The translations under genes were made by a program, and so were the position numbers. From Pseudooceanicola algae (GTDB taxonomy: Bacteria; Pseudomonadota; Alphaproteobacteria; Rhodobacterales; Rhodobacteraceae): DNA of 64,000 nt. Below the pieces are notes generated by a model. It saw nothing but the letters and a program-made list of their open reading frames with translations, was not told the origin of the DNA and made no database searches. Below, one piece after another: positions 34,566 through 42,167 of this stretch (position 1 is the first letter of the stretch; each line of letters begins with the position of its first letter). The DNA lies in NCBI RefSeq assembly GCF_003590145.2, contig NZ_CP060437.1, forward strand, positions 62,001-126,000, read 5' to 3'.

Positions 34566-35300
34566 ATGCCATCGGACAACACCACAGCGCAGCCCGCCGA
34601 CCAGACCTTGGGCCAGTTGGCCTATGACCGGATCCGGGCCGATATCCTCAAGGGACAGTTCCGCCCCGGCAGCCCGCTGCGCCTGCAGGCGCTGAAGGAA
34701 CGCTATGGCTTCAGCTTTTCGCCGCTGCGCGAGGCGCTGAACCGGTTGCAGAGCGAGCAGCTGGTCGTGTCCTACGCCGCGCGCGGATTCCGCGTGACCG
34801 AGATTTCGACGACCGAGATGTGGGACGCCATCGAAACCCGGATCCTGATCGATTGCGAGGCGTTCCGGCGGTCGATCCGTCGGGGCGACGACGATTGGGA
34901 AGGGCGCGTGATGGGGGCCTTCCACAAGCTTTCGGTTTGTTTCGAACGCAACCTCAAGCTGGGGCGCGCGGCGACCGAAGAAGAGACGACACAGTTGGAG
35001 GATCGCCACCGCGCCTTTCACGGGGCGTTGATCAGCGCCAGCGGGTCGAACTGGATGCAGGTGTTTTCCACCCAGCTTTACAACCAGACACAGCGCTATC
35101 GCTGGCCGTATTTCACGACCGAGGGCGGCAATGTGTTTCTCAGGCAATCCTACCTGGCGGAACACCGTCAGATAGCCGCCCATGCCGTTGCCCGGCGCGA
35201 AGACGAAGCCGTCGCGATGATGGCCAAGGGGTTTCGCCGCACGGGCGAGATCATCGAGAGCCTGCTGAAGGGGCAGGACGAGGTCGCGCGCGGCACCTGA
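34566..35300 (+). CDS. GntR-family (FCD) transcriptional regulator
   Basis: 244 residues. N-terminal wHTH with SPLRLQALKERYGFSFSPLREALNRLQSEQLV (about 35-66) and a C-terminal all-helical FCD-like domain with histidines in LEDRHRAFHGALISASGS and YLAEHRQIAAHAVARRED. AGGAGG lies 5 bases before the ATG at 34566. It is convergent with the TRAP transporter genes by 17 bases and is likely to control the TRAP/opine dehydrogenase genes; that link is inferred. Confidence 0.88.
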   Translation: MPSDNTTAQPADQTLGQLAYDRIRADILKGQFRPGSPLRLQALKERYGFSFSPLREALNRLQSEQLVVSYAARGFRVTEISTTEMWDAIETRILIDCEAFRRSIRRGDDDWEGRVMGAFHKLSVCFERNLKLGRAATEEETTQLEDRHRAFHGALISASGSNWMQVFSTQLYNQTQRYRWPYFTTEGGNVFLRQSYLAEHRQIAAHAVARREDEAVAMMAKGFRRTGEIIESLLKGQDEVARGT

Positions 35301-35316
35301 GCGCCGCCACGCCGGC

Positions 35317-36642
35317 CTAGTCCATCAGCCCCGGCAACCATGTCGCCAAGCCCGGAAATACCGCCAGCAACAGGATCAGCACCAGCGTGCAGCCAAGATA
35401 GGGCAGCACCGACCGCGCGATCTGCCCCAGTGTCGTGCCCTTGGGCGCCACGCCGGCCATGACGAACAGCAGCAGGCCGAAGGGGGGTGTCGCCAGGCTC
35501 ATCTCAAGCGCCAGCAGCATGGTGACGCCGAACCAGATCGGGTCGATGCCATAAAGCGCGATCAGCGGCATGAACACCGGCAGCGTCAGCATCATGATCG
35601 ACAGCTGGTCCATGAACATGCCCAGCACCAGCAGCACCACCAGCATGGCTGCCAGTATCCCGTAGTGGCCAAGGTCGAAGCCGGTGGTAAAGCTGATCAG
35701 CCCGGCAGAGGCCCCCGAAAACGCCAGAAGCTGGGAAAAGGTCGTGGAGCCGATGATGATCAGCAACATCATTCCCGAGACCCTGAGGGTGCCCATCATC
35801 GCCTTGGTCAGCGCCTCGCGGGTCAGCTTGCCATAGGCCGCCGCAAGGATCGCGACAGAGAGCGCCCCGAAGGCCGCGGATTCCGTCGGTGTCGCCCATC
35901 CCAGCAGGATCAGGCCGATGACACAGAAGACAACAAGGCTCATCGGGGCCACGTTGATGGCGAGCGCGCGCAGGATCTGCCCCAGAGAATGCCGTTCGAC
36001 CGCATAGGTCGGCGCCGCGTCGGGGTCGATCGCGATCTGCAGCCGGATCATGGCAACGAACATCGCCATCAGCACCAGCCCCGGTATCAGCCCCGCGACC
36101 AGCAGGGCGCCCACGTCGATGCGCGCCAGAGAGCCGAGCAACACGGCCAGCGACGACGGCGGAATGATCATCGCGACGCCCCCCGTGGCGATGATCGGCC
36201 CCATGATCAGATGCGGCTTGTACCCCCGGCGCAGCATATCGGGCATCAGGGTCGACCCGAGCATCGCCGTATTGGCCATGGAGGACCCCGACAGCGTGGC
36301 GAACAAGGTGCCACCCGCGACGGTCAGATAGCTGAGCCGCCCCTTGATGCGGCCAAAGCACATGTCGAGCGCGTCGAACAGCTTTACCGCCAAGCCGGTG
36401 TGAAACAGCAGCTCGCCCATGATGGTGAAAAGCGGCACCGGCACCAGAGCGAAGGAGGTGATGGAATCGGTCGAGTTGGCGATCAGCTGATCAATGCCGT
36501 TCAGGCCGCCCATGAACAGCAGGACGCCCGCGACGTTGATCACCAGGAAGGCAATGGCGACCGGCATGGCGAGGAACATCAGCGTCAGCAAGCCACCCAG
36601 CAACAGGGCGGTGGCCCCGACCCAGGTCATGTACCATTCCAT
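35317..36642 (-). CDS. dctM: TRAP transporter large permease
   Basis: 441 residues, about twelve membrane segments, DctM family. Typical stretches: LSGSSMANTAMLGSTLMPDMLRRGY with the family's GSSxAxxA loop, and GWATPTESAAFGALSVAILA. ATG at 36642 (MEWYMTW) was chosen; a frame going back to 36951 lies over dctQ. It follows dctQ by 2 bases. With DctP and DctQ it imports an organic acid with Na+. Confidence 0.93.
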   Translation of the reverse strand: MEWYMTWVGATALLLGGLLTLMFLAMPVAIAFLVINVAGVLLFMGGLNGIDQLIANSTDSITSFALVPVPLFTIMGELLFHTGLAVKLFDALDMCFGRIKGRLSYLTVAGGTLFATLSGSSMANTAMLGSTLMPDMLRRGYKPHLIMGPIIATGGVAMIIPPSSLAVLLGSLARIDVGALLVAGLIPGLVLMAMFVAMIRLQIAIDPDAAPTYAVERHSLGQILRALAINVAPMSLVVFCVIGLILLGWATPTESAAFGALSVAILAAAYGKLTREALTKAMMGTLRVSGMMLLIIIGSTTFSQLLAFSGASAGLISFTTGFDLGHYGILAAMLVVLLVLGMFMDQLSIMMLTLPVFMPLIALYGIDPIWFGVTMLLALEMSLATPPFGLLLFVMAGVAPKGTTLGQIARSVLPYLGCTLVLILLLAVFPGLATWLPGLMD

Positions 36643-36644
36643 GA

Positions 36645-37136
36645 TCAGGCCCCCGCGCTGCCGGAATAGACCGCGCGCCGCAACAAGAGGCGCAGGAACT
36701 CCAGCGCCATGAGCCCCAGCCCGACCGCGAGCATCGCATAGAGCACCCAGGCAGGGATGGTGATCGCGCGCATGTCCATGGTGTGACTTGCTGCCTTGTC
36801 GACCCCGATGACGGCGGCGCGCCAGCTTAGCAGGGACAGAATGCCGACCGCCAGGGCCTGGGTCGCCATGGCGATGGCAAAGCGCAGGGCCGGCGGCATC
36901 ATGGCGACAAAGGCCGTGATGGCGACATGGCCGCCCTCGCGCACCAGCCATGGCGCGGCGGCCATGGTGGAAAACAACATTGCATATTCCGACAGTGCGC
37001 TTGCGGATTGCAGGGGGTGATAGCCGGTATTGCGCAAAACGACATCGACGACGATCATCAGGGTGATCAGAAAGAGACTGAGCGCGCCAGTCGCGGCAAG
37101 GCCAAGGATGGCGCGGTCATAGAGCCTGACCAGCAT
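36645..37136 (-). CDS. dctQ: TRAP transporter small permease
   Basis: 163 residues with four membrane helices and the DctQ-type pattern VVDVVLRNTGYHPLQSASAL near residue 28 and PPALRFAIAMATQALAVGIL. It lies between dctP and dctM; the 73-base gap from dctP holds a GC-rich hairpin. Confidence 0.9.
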   Translation of the reverse strand: MLVRLYDRAILGLAATGALSLFLITLMIVVDVVLRNTGYHPLQSASALSEYAMLFSTMAAAPWLVREGGHVAITAFVAMMPPALRFAIAMATQALAVGILSLLSWRAAVIGVDKAASHTMDMRAITIPAWVLYAMLAVGLGLMALEFLRLLLRRAVYSGSAGA

Positions 37137-37162
37137 GGGGCACGTCCTGTTCTGGGAAAGGC

Positions 37163-37188
37163 GGGGCAGGCCCGAGCGGGCCCGCCCC
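37163..37188 (-). terminator. intercistronic hairpin between dctP and dctQ
   Basis: Near-perfect 11-base arms (GGGGCgGGCCC / GGGCCtGCCCC on the minus strand, one mismatch) around a 4-base loop. No T-run follows. It probably protects or attenuates so that the binding protein is made in excess. Confidence 0.5.
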
Positions 37189-37209
37189 GGGGGTTGCAGG
37201 GTCGCGGGT

Positions 37210-38232
37210 TCATTCGGTCTCGTGGTAGAACGCCGCGCGCAACGCGTCGTAATGCGTGGTGTCCGAGGCTTTCAGCCGCGCCCATGCGCTTCCGAAGGCG
37301 CTGTCGAGGTAGGCGGTGCCTGTGCTGCCCTCCAGTGTGATGACTTCGATGCCGGCATCGCGCACCTTCTGGTCGGTCTCGGCCGTGACCTCGGCCAGGC
37401 GCTCGCGGGAACTGCGTTCGTAATCCATCGCGGCCTGGTCAATGATCGCACGCGCCGCATCCGACAGGTCGGCATAGCTGTCGGGGTTGATCACGATCAC
37501 GAGGTCCGAGTTGAAGAAGCCCGGATCGATGCGGTATTTCAGGTACTTGTCCCAGGACAGGTCGGTGACGCCGGCGATTGGCCAGCCGATGCCGTCGAAG
37601 GTGCCGCGTTCCAGCCCGGTATAGACATCCGGTACCCCTGCCGAAACGGGAACCGCGCCCAGCCCTTCGAAGAACGAGGCATAAATCGGTTGCGAGCGCA
37701 GGCGCATCCCGTCCAGATCGATGCCGCCATCCTCTTTGATCTTCGGCTCGTCGACGGTCCAGATAAAGAATTCCAGTCCGGTCTGCGCCATCGACAGCAG
37801 GCGCACGCCCAGACGGTCCTGCAGGATGGTCTGCATCAGTGCGAACCCGCCATCCTCGTGTGCTTCCTGCGGTGTGACATTGGAGCCGACCAGCGCGTCG
37901 ATTTCCGGTGCCGAGCCGAGGTGATAGGTTGCCGGGCCATACTGGATGTCGATGATGCCGCGTTTCACCGCGTCGATCTGCTGGGTCGAGGGGACGACCT
38001 CGGGGCCGCCCATCATCTGGATGCTGACGACGCCCTTGCCCTTTTCATTCACGTCCGCAACGAAATCCTGAAAATCCTGAGTCCAGAACATCGGCACGGG
38101 AAAGGCACTGACGGCTTTCAGCACTTCTTCGGCACGCAGGGCGGTGCCCGACAGCATCATACCGGCGACGGCGGCTGCCATCATGCCCAGGCTGACGCGA
38201 GACCGGCGGCGCGGAGTGGTCTTGTCAATCAT
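37210..38232 (-). CDS. dctP: TRAP transporter solute-binding protein
   Basis: 340 residues with a long basic signal peptide (TPRRRSRVSLGMMAAAVAGM). The DctP pattern is visible: VDEPKIKEDGGIDLDGMRLR, GAVPVSAGVPDVYTGLERGTFDGIGWP, where the arginine in MRLRSQP contacts the ligand's carboxylate in characterised DctPs. First gene of the TRAP operon. The ligand is a carboxylate; an opine-like or amino-acid-derived acid is suggested by the neighbouring dehydrogenases. Confidence 0.9.
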   Translation of the reverse strand: MIDKTTPRRRSRVSLGMMAAAVAGMMLSGTALRAEEVLKAVSAFPVPMFWTQDFQDFVADVNEKGKGVVSIQMMGGPEVVPSTQQIDAVKRGIIDIQYGPATYHLGSAPEIDALVGSNVTPQEAHEDGGFALMQTILQDRLGVRLLSMAQTGLEFFIWTVDEPKIKEDGGIDLDGMRLRSQPIYASFFEGLGAVPVSAGVPDVYTGLERGTFDGIGWPIAGVTDLSWDKYLKYRIDPGFFNSDLVIVINPDSYADLSDAARAIIDQAAMDYERSSRERLAEVTAETDQKVRDAGIEVITLEGSTGTAYLDSAFGSAWARLKASDTTHYDALRAAFYHETE

Positions 38233-38386
38233 GTCATTCGCTTTCCTGTTGGGGTGTGGTCCAGCCGGTTGACCGGCCTGTAATGTTCCGCCCCTGGGGG
38301 GCAGGCTTCTGTTGTCGTGCGATTTGGATGATTTTTCCCGGACCTTTCGGAGTCAAACTTATTTTGCACGATTCAATTTTCTTTCG

Positions 38387-38415
38387 AAAATCCGCCCGAT
38401 TTGTGGTCGGGCGGA
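38387..38415 (-). terminator. rho-independent terminator of the opine dehydrogenase operon
   Basis: On the minus strand TCCGCCCGA and TCGGGCGGA form a perfect 9-base stem with a 7-base loop, followed by TTTT. It lies 17 bases beyond the stop of the 3-hydroxyacyl-CoA dehydrogenase gene and separates it from dctP. Confidence 0.75.
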
Positions 38416-38431
38416 AAGAGACGGCCGCCGG

Positions 38432-39409
38432 TCAGACGACGGGCGGCACCATCAACCCTTCGGCCGCCAGACGTCCGGCCAGGGCGCGCAGGCGATCTTC
38501 GCGGTAGGCATCGACGTCCATGTCGGCGTAGTTCAGGAAGCCCTGCCGGGTCTTTAGACCGATGCGTCCCTGTTCCATGTTGGCGCGGATCACCTCGGGG
38601 GCGGCGTAGCGGTCGTTCTCCAGCGCTTTCGACAGGTATTCGCTGGCGTAAAACAGGATGTCGCCCCCGCCCCAGTCGATGAATTCCAGCAGGCCCAGAA
38701 CCGAGAACCGAAAGCTGAATCCGTAGCGGATGGCCTTTTCCAGATCCTCGGCGCTGGCGACGCCTTCCTCGACCATGCGGGCCGCTTCGTTCATCGCCAC
38801 CTGTTGAATGCGGGGGATCATGTAACCGGGGCTGGCGGCGCAGGTGACGGGCACCTTGCCGATCCCCTCGAGCAGCGCAGACAACTGCGCTGTGACCTCG
38901 GGCCGGGTGGCGGCACCGGGCGACAGTTCGACCAGCGGCACGAGAAACGCCGGGTTCAGCCAGTGGGCGTTGAGAAACTGGCCGGGCCGCGCCAGCGCGG
39001 GGGATAGGTCATCGACAAGGATCGTCGAAGTGGTCGAGGCGAGGATCGCATCCGGGGCCATAAGCCCCTCGGCCCGAGCGAGGGCCTCGCGCTTGAGCGC
39101 GGGCACCTCGGGAAAGCCCTCGAACACCACCGCAGCGGATGCCAGCGCGCTGGCCGCCTCTGCTTCGGGCACGACCTGGATGCGTGCGGCAATGTCCGGC
39201 ACGAGCGCGGTGTCGAACATGCCGAAACGCGACATCATCTGCAGCGTTGCAGTGATTTCGGTCCGGGCCTCTTCGGCCAGCGCCGCGAAGCTTGCCGCGT
39301 CGCGCTGCTTGAAGTCGATCAGGCTGACCGGGTGACCGGCGTAGGCAAAGACGATGGCGATGCCCCGCCCCATGCGACCCGCGCCAAGACAGGCAATCGG
39401 GTCGGTCAT
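38432..39409 (-). CDS. 3-hydroxyacyl-CoA dehydrogenase-type NAD oxidoreductase
   Basis: 325 residues. N-terminal Rossmann motif CLGAGRMGRGIAIVFAYAG (GxGxxG), then ILASTTSTILVDDL with the catalytic-serine region, HWLNPAFLVPLVELSPG in place of the usual HFFNPxxxMxLVEV, and C-terminal 3HCDH domain with GYGFSFRFSVLG-like helix. The altered HWLNP suggests a substrate other than acyl-CoA, such as a beta-hydroxy acid. It overlaps the opine dehydrogenase gene by 4 bases, so both act in one pathway. Confidence 0.87.
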   Translation of the reverse strand: MTDPIACLGAGRMGRGIAIVFAYAGHPVSLIDFKQRDAASFAALAEEARTEITATLQMMSRFGMFDTALVPDIAARIQVVPEAEAASALASAAVVFEGFPEVPALKREALARAEGLMAPDAILASTTSTILVDDLSPALARPGQFLNAHWLNPAFLVPLVELSPGAATRPEVTAQLSALLEGIGKVPVTCAASPGYMIPRIQQVAMNEAARMVEEGVASAEDLEKAIRYGFSFRFSVLGLLEFIDWGGGDILFYASEYLSKALENDRYAAPEVIRANMEQGRIGLKTRQGFLNYADMDVDAYREDRLRALAGRLAAEGLMVPPVV

Positions 39410-40497
39410 GCGGAGGGACCTTCGGCGGCGGCTTTCAGGTCCTCCAGCGACAGCCCGCCAAGGCCGACGTCGGCCAGCGTCCGCCCGTCCTGCATGAAAT
39501 CGACGCCGTTGATCGCGCCGCCGATGGCCAGCAGGCCGCGCGACAAGGGCACATCGACGCCTGCGACTTTGGCCATCGAACAGATCAGGGACAGGCCCAG
39601 GCGCGTGTCCTCCATCATGTAGCGATGCGCGTGCAGGTCGATCTTTTCCCGCCAGTCGCCGCTGTCGGTCAGGTTGGCACGGCTCTTGCGGTCATACATC
39701 CACATCTCGCCGTCGTCGTGATAGTGGTCGGCCAGCGGAAAGTGCGGCGCGCCGTAACCGAAAGCCTCGCGGACGGCGACACGTTCGGCATCCAGCATAT
39801 CCGTCACAGCGCGCACCGAAGCCTGCGTGCCCTCGTTATGGATATCCCAGGCCTCGAAATGCTCCAGAGGGCCGGCATTCATCAGGATCAGCGGCGGGTG
39901 GATGATCGGGCCTGCGTTCATGAGAGCCGCCGACAGCACATCTTCGCAGGGTTCGATCACACCGGGAAAGGCCGCGTCGATGGTTTTCAGCGCGGCCTCC
40001 CGCAGCGCGACCGGGTAAACGCCGGTCGGCAGGCGGACGGCCCGGGTGGAAATCACCACTTCGGCAAAGCCATGCTTGCGCACCAGCCAGGGCAGCGTGC
40101 CGGTTTCGGCAAAGGCCACGCCCGCCAGCGTCCCGGCGTCCCGCGCCGCATGCGCCAGGATCATGGTGCCCAGGGTCCCCGGCGGCAGATAGATCACCTG
40201 ACCGGGTTTCAGATGCGGCGCCAGCACGGGGGCAAGGTCGTCATGCGCCGTGGCGGGAATTGGACAGAAGATCAGCTCGGCCCCGTCCAGCGCGGCGGCA
40301 ATATCATTGGTGACCAGCGCCATTTTGCCCTTATGGGTCCCGTCGGCGTCGCGCAGGGTGATCGTGTCGTCAAAGGTGGCGTGTTCCGCCACATCTGCCG
40401 CGCCGCGCCGCCACAGCCGTACCTCGTGCCCCGCAAGGGAAAAATCCCCCGCAGCTGCCAGCGATCCGTTGCCGCCCCCAAGAATAGCGATCTTCAT
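39406..40497 (-). CDS. octopine/nopaline dehydrogenase-family NAD(P) oxidoreductase
   Basis: 363 residues. Rossmann domain AILGGGNGSLAAAGDFSLAG at the very N-terminus, IFCPIPATAHDDLAPVLAP and IYLPPGTLGTMILAHA, then the C-terminal opine dehydrogenase domain with NAGPIIHPPLILMNAGPLEH and the histidine-containing AWDIHNEGT. This is the NAD/NADP octopine/nopaline dehydrogenase family, which couples amino acids with 2-oxo acids or reverses that reaction. In a TRAP/3HCDH context a catabolic role on an imported opine-like compound is likely. First gene of its operon. Confidence 0.85.
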   Translation of the reverse strand: MKIAILGGGNGSLAAAGDFSLAGHEVRLWRRGAADVAEHATFDDTITLRDADGTHKGKMALVTNDIAAALDGAELIFCPIPATAHDDLAPVLAPHLKPGQVIYLPPGTLGTMILAHAARDAGTLAGVAFAETGTLPWLVRKHGFAEVVISTRAVRLPTGVYPVALREAALKTIDAAFPGVIEPCEDVLSAALMNAGPIIHPPLILMNAGPLEHFEAWDIHNEGTQASVRAVTDMLDAERVAVREAFGYGAPHFPLADHYHDDGEMWMYDRKSRANLTDSGDWREKIDLHAHRYMMEDTRLGLSLICSMAKVAGVDVPLSRGLLAIGGAINGVDFMQDGRTLADVGLGGLSLEDLKAAAEGPSA

Positions 40498-40595
40498 CCC
40501 AAACCTCTTTACTGTCCGTTTCAGGCGCAGCCCGCGGCGCCATCTGTTCTTGTCTGAGGGTCAGTTGTCCGTCGGCTTCCGCGTCGGTCAATGAT

Positions 40596-40625
40596 ATTTT
40601 ATACAATTTACAAAGTTTATAAAAT
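40596..40625. promoter_or_regulatory. AT-rich imperfect palindrome upstream of the opine dehydrogenase operon
   Basis: ATTTTATAC (40596-40604) and GTTTATAAAAT (40615-40625) form an imperfect inverted repeat about 100 bases before the start of the opine dehydrogenase gene. It is strongly AT-rich against the GC-rich background and may be the promoter or GntR operator. Confidence 0.4.
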
Positions 40626-40680
40626 TTGGCTTGAGGTTTGCTGCCCGAAGCAGCATCCCCGGTCACAGGCCCGGCTTTTG

Positions 40681-40887
40681 ACCCCGGTTGCGAAGGCAGG
40701 GGCCACCGAAGTGGCGCAACAGGCCGTCGCCGCCATCGAGGCGGGCAACGACCCGCTGAATGCAGTGGTGATCAAGGACTACGAGCGGGGGCTGGAACAG
40801 GCCATCAAGGTCGACGAGCATCTGGCATCTTCAAGTGGTCTCGGCTTTCACGTCCCGACCCACCGACGGGGCAGTTGCATTTCTTGA
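40681..40887 (+). pseudogene. remnant of an amidase gene
   Basis: The plus-strand frame encodes ATEVAQQAVAAIEAGNDPLN, then AVVIKDYERGLEQAIKVDEHLA, which reads like the N-terminal region of amidase-signature enzymes (about 45 residues). After that the frame loses similarity and stops; no GGSSGG signature is found downstream. No good start exists. It looks like the leftover of a longer gene cut by deletion or rearrangement at the edge of the accessory region. The rest of the 40498-41096 gap shows nothing else I can support. Confidence 0.5.
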
Positions 40888-41096
40888 AAGCGCAGGTGCC
40901 GCACGGCCTGCCGCGGTGGGTGGTCCACCTCGTCGGGACATGACGGAGCGCTTCTGCCCTCGGAGCTTCCGGACGTATTTCTGTATTGTTAATGTTGCCG
41001 GGATAAATATGATGTGCAGGAACTGGATTGTTTCAAGATGACGAATTTTTGCGGGCTCGGGGAAGGTTCCAAGAAGTAGGCTATGGTTGATTGGAA

Positions 41097-42041
41097 ATGA
41101 GCGTCTATGAACTTGATCTTGGCGATGAACATCGAATTACATTTCATGAGAACGACCCCACCTGCTCAAAGATCATAGTCTGCTTTGCGCCTCAGGGCGG
41201 AGGAATGGGGCCGGTAGGATTCGGTGCCTCCGTTTGCATCAAGAACGGCTGGAATTACATTTATGTAGGCAAGGCTCAGCAAACCAAGTTTCGCTCGCTT
41301 TCGCTCGAGACCTTTTACGATGCCGTTGCGCGGGTCGTGGACGGAAAGGACGTTGTTTCCTATGGATCCAGCGCGGGTGGTTATGCCGCGCTTTACTACG
41401 GAGGGGCGATTGATGCGCGCATATTGTCGGCCTGCCCGCGCAACAGCCAGCATCCGCTTCACTACCGTCCTGCGACGATCAAGCGGCTGGGAGCTGAGAA
41501 GATCAATGAACTGAAACGCGGTTTTTATCATACACCGGATCTGAAGGATTGTCCGATTTCGAAGTTCTCTCCGACAATCGTGTATGATGAACGTCAGCCG
41601 AAAGATCGTAAAACGGTCGAGAAGTGGGTGCTTCCTGCCTATCCGGACGCGACCTTGATCAATATCCCGAACTCCGGCCATAAGCCGCTTGAAATGCTGA
41701 AGCAGGCAGGAAGTTTGACCTACTTGCTCAACAGCTTTGTTGCCGGTGAGTCGATAGAAAATGATCGCCTTCGCTTTCCCGAAGGAACATTGAACCGTCA
41801 GCTGGATGATGGCGTTCTGGCCTTCAATGCGTCCGATTTCACCCGAGCGGGGCACTTGCTGAACGTCGAGATGGCGACCCTGAGGAAGAAAAAGCTGTTT
41901 TCCGTATATCTGGATAGCGTGGTGCAATCCGGGGCCCCTGAACTTGTCCAAAGCTTGAAGGAGAGGGTCGATGCGGGCGATGTCATGATCGAGGCGTTGA
42001 GCCCTAGGTCGAGGAGCAAGGTGAACAGGATCTTGGGATAG
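41097..42041 (+). CDS. alpha/beta-hydrolase-like protein
   Basis: 314 residues, no signal peptide. The nucleophile elbow is probably VVSYGSSAGGYAALYYGGAI (GxSxGG, about 86-104), and a late histidine in NIPNSGHKPLEML could complete a triad. The C-terminal ~100 residues look helical and unrelated. Codon and base use are visibly AT-richer than in the flanking catabolic genes (ATTACATTTCATGAG and similar), suggesting transfer. It is convergent with a glycosyltransferase-like fusion gene, so a role in surface polysaccharide metabolism is possible. Exact function unknown. Confidence 0.75.
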   Translation: MSVYELDLGDEHRITFHENDPTCSKIIVCFAPQGGGMGPVGFGASVCIKNGWNYIYVGKAQQTKFRSLSLETFYDAVARVVDGKDVVSYGSSAGGYAALYYGGAIDARILSACPRNSQHPLHYRPATIKRLGAEKINELKRGFYHTPDLKDCPISKFSPTIVYDERQPKDRKTVEKWVLPAYPDATLINIPNSGHKPLEMLKQAGSLTYLLNSFVAGESIENDRLRFPEGTLNRQLDDGVLAFNASDFTRAGHLLNVEMATLRKKKLFSVYLDSVVQSGAPELVQSLKERVDAGDVMIEALSPRSRSKVNRILG

Positions 42042-42082
42042 CCGCTTGTTCGCGCGGGGCGCCGGACCTCGGATCGGCTGTC

Positions 42083-42112
42083 GGCGGCGGGCAGGAAATT
42101 CCCTGCACCGCC
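42083..42112. terminator. bidirectional hairpin between convergent genes
   Basis: GGCGG-cgg-GCAGG, loop AAATT, CCTGC-a-CCGCC: a stem with a small internal bulge in the 126-base gap between the hydrolase and the convergent fusion gene. Confidence 0.45.
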
Positions 42113-42167
42113 GGCCCACAAGGCAGGCCCTACATGATATCGGGCTGGATGAATATTCGGCCAGGGG

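Noticed and set aside
34465-38391. ATTTTCGAAA shared between the GntR upstream region (34465-34476) and the dctP upstream region (38382-38391) as a common operator
   Set aside because: The second copy coincides with the T-run of the terminator hairpin at 38387-38415, and only ten bases match, so chance similarity is likely.
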